This document shows positions 1 through 12,438 of a DNA stretch of 64,000 nucleotides, piece by piece (the first letter of the stretch is position 1; the number at the start of each line of letters is the position of its first letter). Where the stretch lies: assembly GCF_000003605.2 (NCBI RefSeq), contig NW_003118931.1, positions 381,017 through 445,016 on the forward strand, in the 5' to 3' direction. The notes beneath the pieces are model-generated. The model did no database searches. It saw nothing but the letters and a program-made list of their open reading frames with translations, and was not told the DNA's origin. Made by a program: the position numbers and the translations under genes. The DNA is from Saccoglossus kowalevskii. Taxonomy: Eukaryota; Hemichordata; Enteropneusta; Harrimaniidae.

Positions 1-335
1 CATTTTTGAGAGGCAAACTGAATATGGCATGAAATATTTACCGCATTTTACTTGTATTAACAGGTCATTGTCGAAGTGTAGTTTACGCACGGTTACCGTG
101 TTCTACGCATTCACAACATGTTCACAGCGGTCGATATCCACGCTGTATCATATAAAAACGATTACCAAGATTCGTTACGCAAGACCAAGTTTTAAATTAG
201 TTACATTTTGAAGGGGTGGGCGCTTTGCCGAATGTGACCCCGAATATAAAAAATGCGCAAAAGTAGGGGGTGGGCGCTTGCCCGGGCATGGGCGCTAACG
301 CGGTCGAGTATGGTAATACACATGCAGACATTTAC

Positions 336-3300
336 CTGGTGAAACCTGCCAATTCTCAGATGAGGATGCTTCCTCACAAGACCATCTGACGGTGAGAGTT
401 CACTGAGAAGCAATTTGATTAGTGTTGATTTTCCGGCACCATTAGGGCCAACAAGTGCGACCCTGGAATCCAAATCAATACCAAACTCCAAATTCTTGTA
501 AATAAAAGGCTGTATAGGAAAAACAAAATTAGAACACTTTGGAAGAGCAGTATGGTGGTTTAGTAATTTAAACTCAGTTACGTTAACAGTTCTCAATTAG
601 AGTACTACGGTACATTTTGTAACTATGCAATACGCTTAACAATGAGATCTGTATTGCCTGTGTGCTTAATGAAGTCAGATATATTGATTCGCTTCAGGTA
701 TTTTTAGCATTGTTCCCATAGCTTTAAAAGCCAGGGCACTGTAATTCGGCCTTTCGATGTCATCATTCTTCAACACACAACACTCAAAATGCACTAAGAA
801 GTCGTAATTTTTTTTCCCAGTGATTTCAGAGAATAAGTATTGAAAACATACATTTTACAAATAAAGTATGTAGGTATTTTCTTCTTTTTTATATATTTTT
901 TTTATAGAGACAGTTTTGCAGATACAAGGGACATGAATCATGTTCAATGTTTAAATTATCCAGTTTGAATTTCAGTAGAACATCATTTTTTGACGTTTTC
1001 TCAAGGTCTGGCAAAAAAATAAGGTAAGTTGATTGTAGGAACCACACAATGTTATATTCCTTGGCCTAGATACAAGCCTTCATTCAAACCAACCAAGTTT
1101 TCATAGCCATATTGGTTTTCACAAGTCCATAGAACAGTACAGCAACGGTAATACCAACATTTATATTCATTTCATGATTTCTGTTCTGTTCTTATGTGAA
1201 TGCTGGCTGCATAACTAAATATTGAGTACATAATATAACCTTACCAGATCGTCTCCATATTTGAAGCTGACATTCTGAACCATCAAGACAGGAGGAGGAA
1301 CTTTACCACAGTCAGGGAAGTAGAATGATAACGTCTAGAGATAAAAGAAATGTTAGTTTCAAATCAGGATGTTTAAGAGGTATGCAAGGTGACTGCTGAA
1401 ATTGCATTCAAATTTCACTGGCAGTTTGTATTCTAATGACAGATTATGCTACTGATCCACATTCTCTAGAAAGCTCAGTTTTTGATTGGTTTAAGTTCAT
1501 TCATTGACTGATGTTAGGGTCACAGGCTACACACAATTATTGTAAGCCACTGCAGATTAAAGTCCACAGAGGGCAGCAAAGCAAAGCAGTGACATTCATG
1601 CCAAGGAGTCAACCATATTTAGATAATCTTACCTTATCTGCAACCACTCTATCAGCTAGCCCACCAGCTACCATTTTACTCAATGTTTTCTCTTTGCTCT
1701 GTGCTTGTCTGGCCAATTTGGCACTACCATGACCAAACCTGGCTATGTAATCCTACAAAAAGTATGGTATGTGTATGGCATTTTGAGTGCAAGTTAGATT
1801 AGTGTAGAATTGGTGATTGCTACAGATCTGTGTGCTTGTTGAAGTCAGATATATTGATTCGCTTCAGGTATTTTTAGCATTGTTCCCATAGCTTTAAAAG
1901 CCAGGGCACTGTAATTCGGCCTTTCGATGTCATCATTCTTCAACACACATTTAACTTAAAGTTGTATTGCTGACAAAATTTAGTTTGATACCTTTGACGT
2001 AAAAGTAATACATGTAAATGTGACAAATGCAACAGCTGTGGCATTCACAAGATATCCACTTTGCCCATAGCCTGACATGACCGAGCAGTTCTATGAATTC
2101 GGTTGTAGTTTTCAGCATTTTTTGGTGTCAACACACAGAATCACACAAGATCCTCCAGTTGACAATGTGCTTCATTACAGAATCAATATCCGATGCCAGC
2201 AGCTACTTGTGTTATCAATATTACATACTTTTTAGGTTGAACTCTGGTCTAGTGACCACTAGTCTGATGCTGCAAGTATAATACTGGCGAACAGTTTTAA
2301 CTAACTTTTGCCAGCAATACAACTTTAATAAATATGGACGATAACCACATGACCTTACACATGCTTTCATCATACCTTCATGTGGGCTATTTGAGCCTGC
2401 TCCCAGTTATACCGCTTCATCTGATTCTCTTCAAGCTCAAACCTGGTTCGCACATACGTATCATAGTTACCCTAGGGGAAAAAAAACATGCGTCGCATGT
2501 CATTGAAAATTTATTATTGTTGCACAAATCAAATAATCTTCTCCTGTATATGACAATATCAAAGGTTCAATTCACTTGCCCTGGACAATTGTATATTGGA
2601 GGTGTAGATATGTAGCTCTGTATGACTACATCTGGGCTTGCATGAGCCGTTTAGTACAGTGAGACTTGCAAGGAAATATCACCATTGTTTATAGTATACC
2701 TGGGCTTTTAATTTGTATCAAGCCATATGAAACAAAACTTTACTTACACCATAATACTGTAATTTTCTGTTATGTAAATGTATAATATTGGAACAAACAC
2801 CATTCAGGAAATCTTGTGAATGCGATACTAGCACCAATATACGTTTATAGCTGAGAGAAAACACATAGACAGTCAGAATGCATGGTAGTTACAGTGCTGG
2901 ACTGAAGCTCCAGTGTTCTCCCCAGAAATTTACCAGAGTCGCGGCTAATTTTCATAAATTAACATGTTGTTTGTCATATGGGGAAATAACACAAGACTAG
3001 TTTTTTTTTCCTGTTTTTTCTATTTATTTTATGTACAATCTGTATACAATAAAAGTGCACTGCATGTTTAGTATTGCAAATGTCCCGCAGAAATACCGAG
3101 CTTTCTGTTTCTTTGCTTAACCCAGTAATCAGCAACTTTATAAAACCCTGTACGGTCCCAGTAAATTAAACATTGGGTTGACGATTCTCAGTGCTTGTCT
3201 TCCATTTCTGTTGTTTTCCGGTTAAGTACAACAACTGTTATGAATCACAATACTTGCGCTACTATGTTCGAGCAATAATAGTTTTTCTAGCTGAAATTAT

Positions 3301-6300
3301 TCATCTTTATGTATTTTTTTTAATCATCGATGTTGTGAACAAGTCAAGACAACGGAGGTCTGAATTACGAATTGTCGCCATTGTTATACCACGTAAAATT
3401 GAGGCTTTTCCTCCAAGGAATAACACAAGTGTCACTCCAAATTCCACACGTTTCTTGATTAGAATTCCTGATTTCTTGATAAATATATTATTTTCCATTA
3501 TGCTTCACTTAATTCATCCAGATCTGAGCACGATATGCGATCCGAGTAGGAAGTTCACGCTCGCTGGATCTTGCGTGGGTGACGCCATCTTGGATTCACG
3601 ATCACGAGGTCAAAATTGTTTACATCATAAATATATATTTTTTCACATTTTGATCTCAAAAAACAAATACAATATCAAAAATACTGATAAAAATCAAAAC
3701 CTAGAATAATAGTACGACTACGTTTCTAAAAAATAATAATGAAAATAAGTTTCGTACACACCGGAAACATGTGGCTTTTGACCCCAAGTGTGACTATATC
3801 ATTTGCATATGAATATACGTTTGGCAAAAAGCTTACGGCTTTGTCTTTATAGAACTGAGCTCCACCTTAGTTTGGTATGTAAGCAACTGGTTTATTCAGT
3901 TCTGAATCAATATAGTGATCAGTGTTCTCCACATTCCAAAATAGCTGGTGGGCGGCCTAATTAGCATAAATTTGCATATCATTTACGTACGGCATTCTAG
4001 CATCTATGTCATGAACTGCAATAGACACTAAGTTATTTACTATTCTCTTTTTAATTTAATTGAAACACGTTACAATTTTTTGAAATACAAACAGATTGGT
4101 CACTACATGTATTAATATTTACGAAATGCAAAAAGTTTAAAATCTGTATTTTATACGTTCGCAAATTATTCTGCATTCATGAAATGCAATTCGAGTAACC
4201 AAGAGCAAGTACAAGAGTTATAATGTAGAAAATATACGAGGTGATTTGTCCTCGATGCCAAAACGGACGATTTGTCAAAATAAAACCCATAACATTTTTT
4301 ATTTGTAGCATCAGTACTCACCCGTGCCGATGGACGGTAAGATGCATTTACGCATGTACGGTCACGATACATTGAGTTTTCACACGTTGTTTTGGAATTA
4401 AAGAAAAAATGCTAGCAATTGGCAAAATAAAAGAATCTGCTATGTTCTCGAAAGATTAGACATAAAAATGGATAAATTGAAAAAAGTATGTGGAAAAGAT
4501 ACCTAAAATATTATTCAATTACAAATACTCACGGTAAACTAATCCGGCATGCCATGTTTGATGTTTATTACCGCTTTCCGAATTCAGTACACGAACACCC
4601 AGAATGTGCTGTTCCCCTATGCAACTTAGATACTAAATCGTTACAGCGCCAACAGCGGTGGGTGGCCGACTGTCGTTGAATGGGGTAGGCCAAAAGGTCA
4701 CCAGTTTGCCTTTTCATTGCTGGTCTCACGATGAAAATCGAGCAAACGTAAATACGGCCAGAATTTTAATTTTTGTTCGAGTTTACTGGGAACATGCTAA
4801 TATATTTACTTCTTTCTTCATGATCGAAAGACGATTATTAAAAATACAGCTGTAAATTGAAACCACTGTAGTTGCGTATCGTGAGCAATAAGTGGCAACA
4901 ATGTCGGGCGACAATGAATTCAGGTGATTGACACATTGCCATGAATACACTTGATAACTGCTTGCAGACTTTCAATGGTCATTGTTTATGTTTAGACTCT
5001 TGAAGCAATAGCAAAATAAAGGGTTGGGCAACTACTCTTTTGTTTAGGCTTGGGAAGAACAATGCAAGCTTTTTACAAATAATTTCAGCTAGATGTACGC
5101 TGGTGGGCGGGGTGTTGAGAGTTACTAGGCAGCCGTAAAACTTGATGGGCGGGGCCGCCCACCTAAAACTCCTTGAGAACACTGGTGATAATTACACAAC
5201 TACACCCCGCCTCCCATACCACTGGCAAAATAGCATAGCATTTACTATTCAATTTTAGTGACTAGGCAAACCAATACCAATACTTTACATTGTGTATCTT
5301 CATATTTATACGACTCCCCAAAACCAAAACGTGAAGCGTCTCTGAAAATGGCTATTCTCTTGTTAAACTAAACAGATAAAATTATCAATTGTCTACAACT
5401 TTTTGGTAAGAAATTTGAATTTTTTAAGATAATTGACATTGTTAAAATTTTATAATAAGTAATTACCTAACTAAATAAATAACTAACTTATTCAAGCAGT
5501 ATATACTCACTCTTTTAATTCTTCCTCAAGCCACACGCACGCATCCAAGTCTAAATGATTTGTGGGTTCATCTAGAATTAGTAGATGAGGTTTTATATAC
5601 AGTGCCTTGGCGAGTGCTATCCGCATTCTCCAACCTCCAGAGAAGTGCTTACAGGCAGTGAGTTGCATTTCAGGTGTGAATCCCAATCCATGAAGTATAC
5701 TAGCAGCTGTCATTTCAGCTTTGTCAGCATCAAGTTCATCAAGACGTTCAAATATTTCCATTAGTCTATCGGCTTCAGCTGCAGTCAAGAAAAGTATGAT
5801 AATTTGATTAATAAGTTTGAATTAGAGCACATGCATACATCACATTCACATCACTAACTTATTACATTTGAATTGCTGATTTATCACTAACTTTCACAAC
5901 CCATTGCATACTGATGCCATTGTATACAGTCAAATCTATGGAGACTTTCAGCAGGCAATGTGTTGAACCTTTATGACAACCCACTAAGTATGGAGTAATT
6001 GCGAATATTAGGTTAGATGGTTACTACTATCAATGTGATGTGATGACAAATGTGTGACCCGACGCAATAACTACTCAAAAGTCATGGAGTAAAAGGATTA
6101 TGTAGTATGTCAGGTCATATAGCCTGTATGCTACTAGTATGAAGCAATTGTCCTAGTTGTCTAGTTCATGTTCACATGTGCAGTCAGCATATTCTGCGCC
6201 CTACCATAAAATAGTTATTTAAAACCACATCTCTAATAAAAGCCAAACCACATCCCTTCTGTTGCATTTCACTATTTTAATAGAAGCTGCAATTTCTCAT

Positions 6301-9262
6301 ATACAGTATAACCCAAAAATATGTTTTGTTTAGCATAAATCACTATTGTACCAGTACTTTTACATCAACTTGACCAGAGAAGGGTTAAACAAATTACTGT
6401 AACTAACAGCATTAATATTGAATGGTAATTATTTGATCATACTAACTGGGTTTTAAATTCACTAATTTTATATGTGGATTTAATTAAATATCAAAAGGCC
6501 ATTTAAACTAAGAATTAACAAAAAAGACTACTGTGAATGAAATGTTGACTCTTCATCATACAAAACTGATTAGACATCATGGTACATTCAGCATCTGGTA
6601 AAGCATAACAGTGATATAATCATCTGATAGTCAGGTACAACTGTACACGACTTAATTTACATGCCAGGTTTTATATTATCTTATTTTGCTAATAAATGAA
6701 GCTCAAATTAACACAAGTGAGAATATTTCTCTTCATAATAGCATAATGACACAGTACAGTGTACTGAGAATCACAGGTGCTTTTCAAAAGGGGTGGGGTT
6801 GTAATCTTGGCACTACAAGACAAAAACTTACACCAAAATCAGAAAGGCTCATGGTAAGGTTAGATGCTTATTTGTAAACAATGACAAGCTAAGGCTATCC
6901 GTCTGTGCTTGTATGATACTTGATAAGAAGGGGTGGAGACAACTCTTATTCATCGACTAATGATAATTTGTTTTAACTTTTTTTGTTGTATACAAAACCA
7001 ACAGCCTACAATACTGTAATAAATTATGAATGAATTAAATCTACAGTTAGTTAATACAAAAACAATCATTACACTCTAGATGTCCAATCTCCTCTGATTC
7101 TTTCTCAAGTCTGTTTCTTTCTGCATCTGCGTCCATCACACACTGCAATGCTGTCTTATCACTGGCCGATATCTCCCTGGTAAGATGGAAAATGTCTATG
7201 TGATCAGGTATTGGAACTTCACGAAGACCGAGTGCTGTTAGAAAGGTAGACTTTCCTACATGAAAAAAAAAATAATGACAATTCTTATAAGACCTAACTT
7301 ATCAAACCTGGGCAGATGGAAGTAAGACAAAGAACAAACTTGATGTCCAGTGTCTAAGCAGTTTCACTAGAAATGTCAAATCTGCTCAACAGGCTTTCTG
7401 GTAAGTAAGGGCTTTGTTTCTATCTTTTATATCGTAATTCATCAATTTTAGCAGGCACATGATTAGACCATTCACAAAGAGAAAGCAGAAAGCATTTTTG
7501 AACTTAAGGTATTTGTAGTTGCCACATTGTCACTGGGAGTTGACGCTGATAACTACAACTAAAGACATCAGCAAAACTTAAAGCATTAATTTGTTTCCAG
7601 AAGTTTGTTACAAAAACACAGACTTACCGGATCCGTTCAAGCCGACAAGACCATACCGCCTCCCACAGTTCAGTTCTATTTTTGTGTCTGCCAACAACTC
7701 CACACCATGAAACGTGACAGAGAAATTATAAATTTTAATATCTCTACTACGTGGATGGGATGCTAATACACCAGTCACTGATCTTCCAGTATTAATATCT
7801 AATGCAGCCAGCGATGATGCAGCACCATTGACACCATTGGAGCCTAGATGAACAAGGTTTGAATGAAACATTAACATGGGTATAAAGAGATATTTCCAGG
7901 TTACCAGCAAATACAATTTACAGTACCGTGAATACAAATGCTAATACAGTGGCCCCTTGCTAAGTCGCGGGTGTCGGGATCCAAGCAAAAACCGCGACTT
8001 ATCGAGGGCCGCGACTTACCGAGGGACCTCGTGAAAGAGGGAGATCGTGCATTGAAAAACATAAAAAGCGCATATAAACCCTCGGTTTAGCTAATTGATG
8101 TATCATCATATGTGTCATATGCAGTATTCGAATAAAATCATGATTATGTTTTCTGTAAACACTTCAGTGATGCGTTGTTTATTTTGTTTGTGTCCGATAG
8201 TATGTGGGTAGTTTGCTTTTTGCTTGCGACTTCGACGGTAACAGCTTCCAAAATGAACCAGTTTCATCGCAATTATAAACTTGTTCGTCATAATAACCAC
8301 CTTCATAGATAATTTCTCTCAGTTTTTCGGGAAAAGTTCTGACAGCGTCATGTTCGCAGAGCGAGCTTCGCCTTGGATTGAGACTGCGTGTATAGCACGT
8401 CTTCTTTGCCATCGCTAGAACCACCCTGAACTGGCCTCAAATTCGAGTTGCGTGCTTTGCATTGGGTGATGGAACCAGAGAGTGGAGTTCCGGCAGACCA
8501 TTCCTGAAGAAATGTAAACAGCTTTATCGATGTCACCATTGTCGGACAATTTCGCACATTTTTCTGTTCAGTCCCGCCTCTTGGTAAACTTTGAAAACAA
8601 ATTCATTTTTTACCCACCCACGAATAGTGGGCTAACCCACTGCTAGATCACGTGCAACCCTTAACTTTGTTTCACCTATGGTTTCACCTCTTGACATCGT
8701 CGATCGGTGTGAGTTTATGGCGTACGAACAGACTGGATAGCTTTCGCTTTGACATGCTGCTCAGTTGAGAAATAGAGATCAGATAATGAATTCAACTCAT
8801 TGTAACGAGTTATATAGAGGTATACCAAAATGGGACCGGCCGAGAAGCACGTATGATCACTACTCAACACCCCTGTTGACACCTTGAGTAAGGCCGCCGT
8901 CACCCATTGAATCTAAGCAATTGACAAACAGTAGGTGTTAAGTTGTCTTTTTAACGGTTGGTTAAAAACACTATGCAACAAAACATTAGTCTTTGTACTG
9001 CTGTCAAAACAATAGAAATTTTGGGAGCCATCAAAGTACCCGCGACTTAGCCGAATCGCGACTTACCGAGGGGTCACTGTAATACATCATTTGAGAAAGT
9101 TAAAGAATTTTCACTATTCTAAGATAGACCAAACTCACCATTTTGAGTGCCATTGCTTTCTCCATTCTTTACATCTGTTTCTTCAGCCTTCCCTTTCCTT
9201 TGCCTCTGCTTTGCAGCTTCTTTTTTTTTAGCCTGGCGTTTTTTCGCGGCTTCAGAAGGCAT
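336..9262 (-). CDS. ABCF2: ABCF2, ATP-binding cassette subfamily F member 2 (3' end off the window)
   Basis: Nine coding exons on the minus strand: 9139-9262, 7628-7843, 7073-7255, 5511-5778, 2748-2850, 2376-2471, 1633-1752, 1245-1334 and 336-509. All have GT-AG borders and compatible phases, giving 458 codons. The lysine-rich start [18 protein letters not shown] is typical of ABCF2. ABC domain 1 shows Walker A GLNGSGKS (residues 109-116), signature FSGGWRMR (220-227), Walker B with DEPTNHLD (244-251) and the switch histidine in LVSHSQDF. The ABCF linker follows (299-370), then Walker A of domain 2, GPNGAGKST (421-429). From memory the human protein has about 623 residues, so roughly 165 C-terminal residues lie beyond base 1. 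ABCF proteins have two ABC domains and no membrane segments; family members act at ribosomes, and the specific role of ABCF2 is not shown here. A TTAG just before the start codon may be a 5'-UTR splice acceptor. Confidence 0.95.
659..779. repeat. 121-bp MITE-like repeat, copy A
   Basis: Lies in the ABCF2 intron between exons 8 and 9. It differs from copy B (1829-1949) at only two bases by my count. The ends are inverted: TGTGTGCTT-AATGAAG at the left and CTTCAACACACA at the right. No coding potential. A target duplication is not clear. Confidence 0.7.
1829..1949. repeat. 121-bp MITE-like repeat, copy B
   Basis: Same orientation as copy A at 659-779 and nearly identical to it. It lies in the ABCF2 intron between exons 6 and 7. 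The inverted ends TGTGTGCTTGTTGAAG and CTTCAACACACA suggest a short non-autonomous DNA transposon. Confidence 0.7.
2911..2935. repeat. Solo terminus of a CAGTGTTCTC-type element
   Basis: CAGTGTTCTCCCCAGAAATT matches the first ten bases of the ends of the element at 3920-5184. I found no matching inverted partner nearby, so this is probably a truncated copy. It lies in the large ABCF2 intron between exons 4 and 5. Confidence 0.35.
3920..5184. mobile_element. hAT-like non-autonomous DNA transposon in an ABCF2 intron
   Basis: The ends are inverted: CAGTGTTCTC at 3920 and GAGAACACTG ending at 5184. The similarity continues inward to a GGTGGGCGGCC-like stretch on both sides. GTGAT lies directly before (3915-3919) and after (5185-5189), consistent with a 5-bp target duplication. 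No transposase reading frame was found inside. The end sequence recalls hAT elements, some groups of which make 5-bp duplications, but without a transposase the superfamily is inference. Confidence 0.55.
7947..9079 (-). mobile_element. Deleted Tigger/pogo-type (Tc1/mariner) transposon in ABCF2 intron 1
   Basis: The inverted ends begin CAGTG and continue into a shared TAAGTCGCG motif. TA dinucleotides flank both ends (7945-7946 and 9080-9081), the expected target duplication. On the minus strand at 8179-8424 a peptide contains [20 protein letters not shown], which resembles the DDE-transposase core of Tigger/pogo elements (typically IYNxDETGLFWK). At 1133 bp the element is far shorter than an autonomous Tigger of more than 2 kb. 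The DNA-binding region and the later catalytic residues are not found, so it is internally deleted and inactive. Confidence 0.85.
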
Positions 9263-11300
9263 ATTCACTAAGGCAATGGAATGCTAGTATTATGGCACAC
9301 AGCAGGAAATTCTGTCCAGAGAGCGACTCTACTGTGGAGAAAACCACATGTGGTAATGTCAAAGGGTGTTAGATGTGGATCCAGACATTAGTCCATACGT
9401 ATCCCATGTGATGATTAAGCGTTTAAAATGTACACAAAGCTTGAGATTCCAACCACTCATGCTGAAGGTTTTAGAGGTTATTTGACAAAGTGAAAGACCT
9501 CAATTTCAGTATTGAATTGAATGAATTTCACATTTTTGTTCAATACTGCTTTGAAGGTGGAATGAATAGCTAACGCCCCACGAGTCGAAAGTATTTATCA
9601 CTTCTGACTAGTGTACAACCAGTAACCAAAATATGAGAACGGGCCTTTACGAACTTGAGTCATACATACACAGTTGCCAACATGTTACAATCAAACACCG
9701 GTGACTAAGAGGTCGTCTACATGGTTGGATTGCATTAACTGGTTATCCGTACTTCAAATACAGTGTACTGAACTGCATTGCTTTGTGACGATTTTATTTT
9801 CAATACAAATTTTAAATTTAGTTGTGGGCCACTGGAGTTACGCGGGCTCTTCGAACATTCAGTTTCCTTTGTTAGGTTTGGACTTTTGAAGGTCAAATGC
9901 TTGCCAACACTTATGACGACTTATGACGTACTCAAACAGTCCACGCGTTACCAACATGGGACTGAATGGCATGTCAACAGATAATTACAAGCCTTCAGCG
10001 GACTGCCAACTCTGGATCGACAAATTTCAGATACAGGGTCGAAATCAAAAACTCCATTCAATAAAATCGCGCTTGAAAATTGCAGTATGGATCATTGCGG
10101 ATATTATAACGATTTAGCCATGGTTCTGAAAATGGTCGTTTTTCCTCGATTGTAATTTTACTGTTGTAAATGTTAGGGCTGTGGCATATTCTCCAAATAC
10201 TCACGAATGTTATACTTGACTTCGAAGCTCCCAGTCGTCTATAAAATCGGTGAAATCGGGTTAATATGACAGACAACTTTGAAATACATGTGCATCCACC
10301 GCTATTTCGTCACCGATGAATGAAAAAAGCCGGTTCCGCTTACCATATAAGGAAGTTCTCGGGAATTTTCGGAAAATGTAGGAATGTTCGGCGCTCGGGT
10401 GAGCTTTGACCTTTGGCGCGGGATTTGTGTTGTGTCACTCTTGCCAAATTATGTATAACGACATTCGACCGTATGATTGTTTGGATTCTTATTTGTATTC
10501 ATATAATTTATATGTGTATACACTGAACATTCACGTATTCATTCTTTTACTAAACAACAATATTTACGCCAACGTGATCTCACAGCGATACGAGAGCCAC
10601 GTCACAAAAGCGCCATCCACGTTAGGCATAAATATTGACACGTTTATGACCTAGAAGTGGGTTGAATTGTTTTAAATGTAAAAAGGCTCGGGAAATCCAA
10701 AAACAAATATTGGGGAAAACGCCTGAAACTGTTATTCTGGAGCCGTCTATGCCCGTTTCCCAACATATAGTGACGTGCTTATTTTGGAATTCTGACCTTT
10801 TCTACATATAACATCATCATGTTGCACTGCGCATGCGATTTGTAGTACTGAAATCGTAATACCACTGATACTAGTAACTATTTAGTCTAGAAGCGGGTTT
10901 GTAGGGGGGGGGGGGGTAAATGTAAATGATTAAATAGTAAATAAGTAGTAACCTCCGGGCGTATACATTATACTAAGGACTGGCTTGTACTACCTTATTT
11001 TGTAAAGTTCGTCAATTTTCGGCAATCATAATATTAAATTAAACCATTTTAATTCGCTTGGAAACTAATCCGTCGAAACTAATGGACCTGCAAACCCCCA
11101 TGATGTAATATATGGGGTCTCATAATATAAGAATGAAAGATAAATAAAGCTACTTTCAGTAACATTATACAATAAGTTGGCATACAATCATTATATATTC
11201 GAGAAGTACTAGTAAATTCCTCGCCACCATGCCCTGCCATAATAAAAACACGCCACTTGCACTATTATACACAAACCTCGTGCTTCAAACTATTTTGAAG
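9263..11300. other. Intergenic stretch upstream of ABCF2, no gene seen
   Basis: Only short, unconserved reading frames are present. The ABCF2 promoter and any non-coding first exon should lie here on the minus strand, but I cannot place a start site. A plus-strand G-tract lies near 10905-10917. Confidence 0.6.
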
Positions 11301-11307
11301 TTCACCT

Positions 11308-11462
11308 GTGAGGGCATACTAACGCGCGCCGAACACATCACACTAACATTACGTTTATACTTTTTCAGCCACTTTAAATACTTATGCTTGTTATCTAAAA
11401 GGTCGTTGTAGGTTTGGATGTATGTTCTGAAATCGAGAGAAACGACCAATAATGGCCTCGGG
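11308..11462. repeat. Dispersed repeat, partner at 45432-45600
   Basis: This segment, starting GAGGGCATACTAAC and running through CCGAACACATCACACTAAC, is closely matched in the same orientation at 45432-45600. That partner abuts the 5' end of a minus-strand LINE. Origin unknown. Confidence 0.6.
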
Positions 11463-11574
11463 TGCATAAATAAAGGGTACACGATGCCTAACAGTGTACC
11501 TGAAGCTGCTCGTTGTGGAATCTCAGTGTAGTGCAGAAGGGGGGGGGGGTCATGTCTCCTCCGCTAACTTCAAC

Positions 11575-11707
11575 TTAAAGGGCGGCAGTCGTCGTGCCGC
11601 GTCCTGTTCGATATGGGACTCATAGTCATGTATACAACGCGTGTAAAATACATTGTTTATTGACATGAAATTCGAACACGCGCTGCGCGACGACCACCAC
11701 GCTTTAA
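11575..11707. repeat. TTAA-bounded MITE with GC-rich inverted ends
   Basis: TTAA occurs at 11575-11578 and 11704-11707. The inner ends are inverted and imperfect: AGGGCGGCAGTCGTCGTG on the left against AGCGTGGTGGTCGTCGCG read inward from the right. TTAA duplications are used by piggyBac and Kolobok elements. A shortened copy in the opposite orientation lies at 17566-17640. Confidence 0.6.
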
Positions 11708-12438
11708 GCTTGGACGGACATGATTATTGACGACATATCTGGCAAAATGCAGAGTAGACCCGGGAAACTACATATTGTTTTTAAGTTTGTCATATTCATA
11801 ACTTGAAAAGCAAAATTCCCCACTGAAGTCAGCAAATACGGCAGCAAGGGCGGTATTCGTCACACCATGCAATATCTGGGTGCAACATGCACCGTTGATG
11901 GCTCCTTCGATACCTGCTAACCGCCAAAGAAATTGCCGAGTTAAAACTTAGTAACGTCTCAGTTTGTACTCATTGATCTTGCGTCAACGTCTTTGATTTT
12001 AGTAACAGTCAAAGTCGCCATCTTTGTTCACATGAGTCCCACATCTCGTGGCACGACAACCCCCACCCTTACAGAATAAATCAACATTATACGCCATTTA
12101 TTTGACAACATTTATTTTTGAAATTAAAAAGTCATGCCAATGGCACAGAAAAGTTGGATATATGCTTTGCTCCCGCTTTAACATACTCACTGGCGGGTTA
12201 CTAAGATGCAGAGAGACACTAGCCCAACATGCAGAGTGATATACTTATTTTAACAGTGTTTGACAAAGAATCCTATACCACTTGTACAATTTGGTTTGTA
12301 ATAAGTTTACATGGTAGAATTTTATTTGAGCCGAGCTATGGCTCCTCCCACCAATTAACAGGAGATTACCTCTTGTGCGTTTATACGGTTGGGGCCGAAC
12401 TGTACTCTCGTTTGGCTAGGTTTGTTCACAGTCAGAGG

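Noticed and set aside
3191-3709. 172-codon open frame in the large ABCF2 intron
   Set aside because: No recognisable domain, no conserved partner and unbiased codon use. Probably chance.
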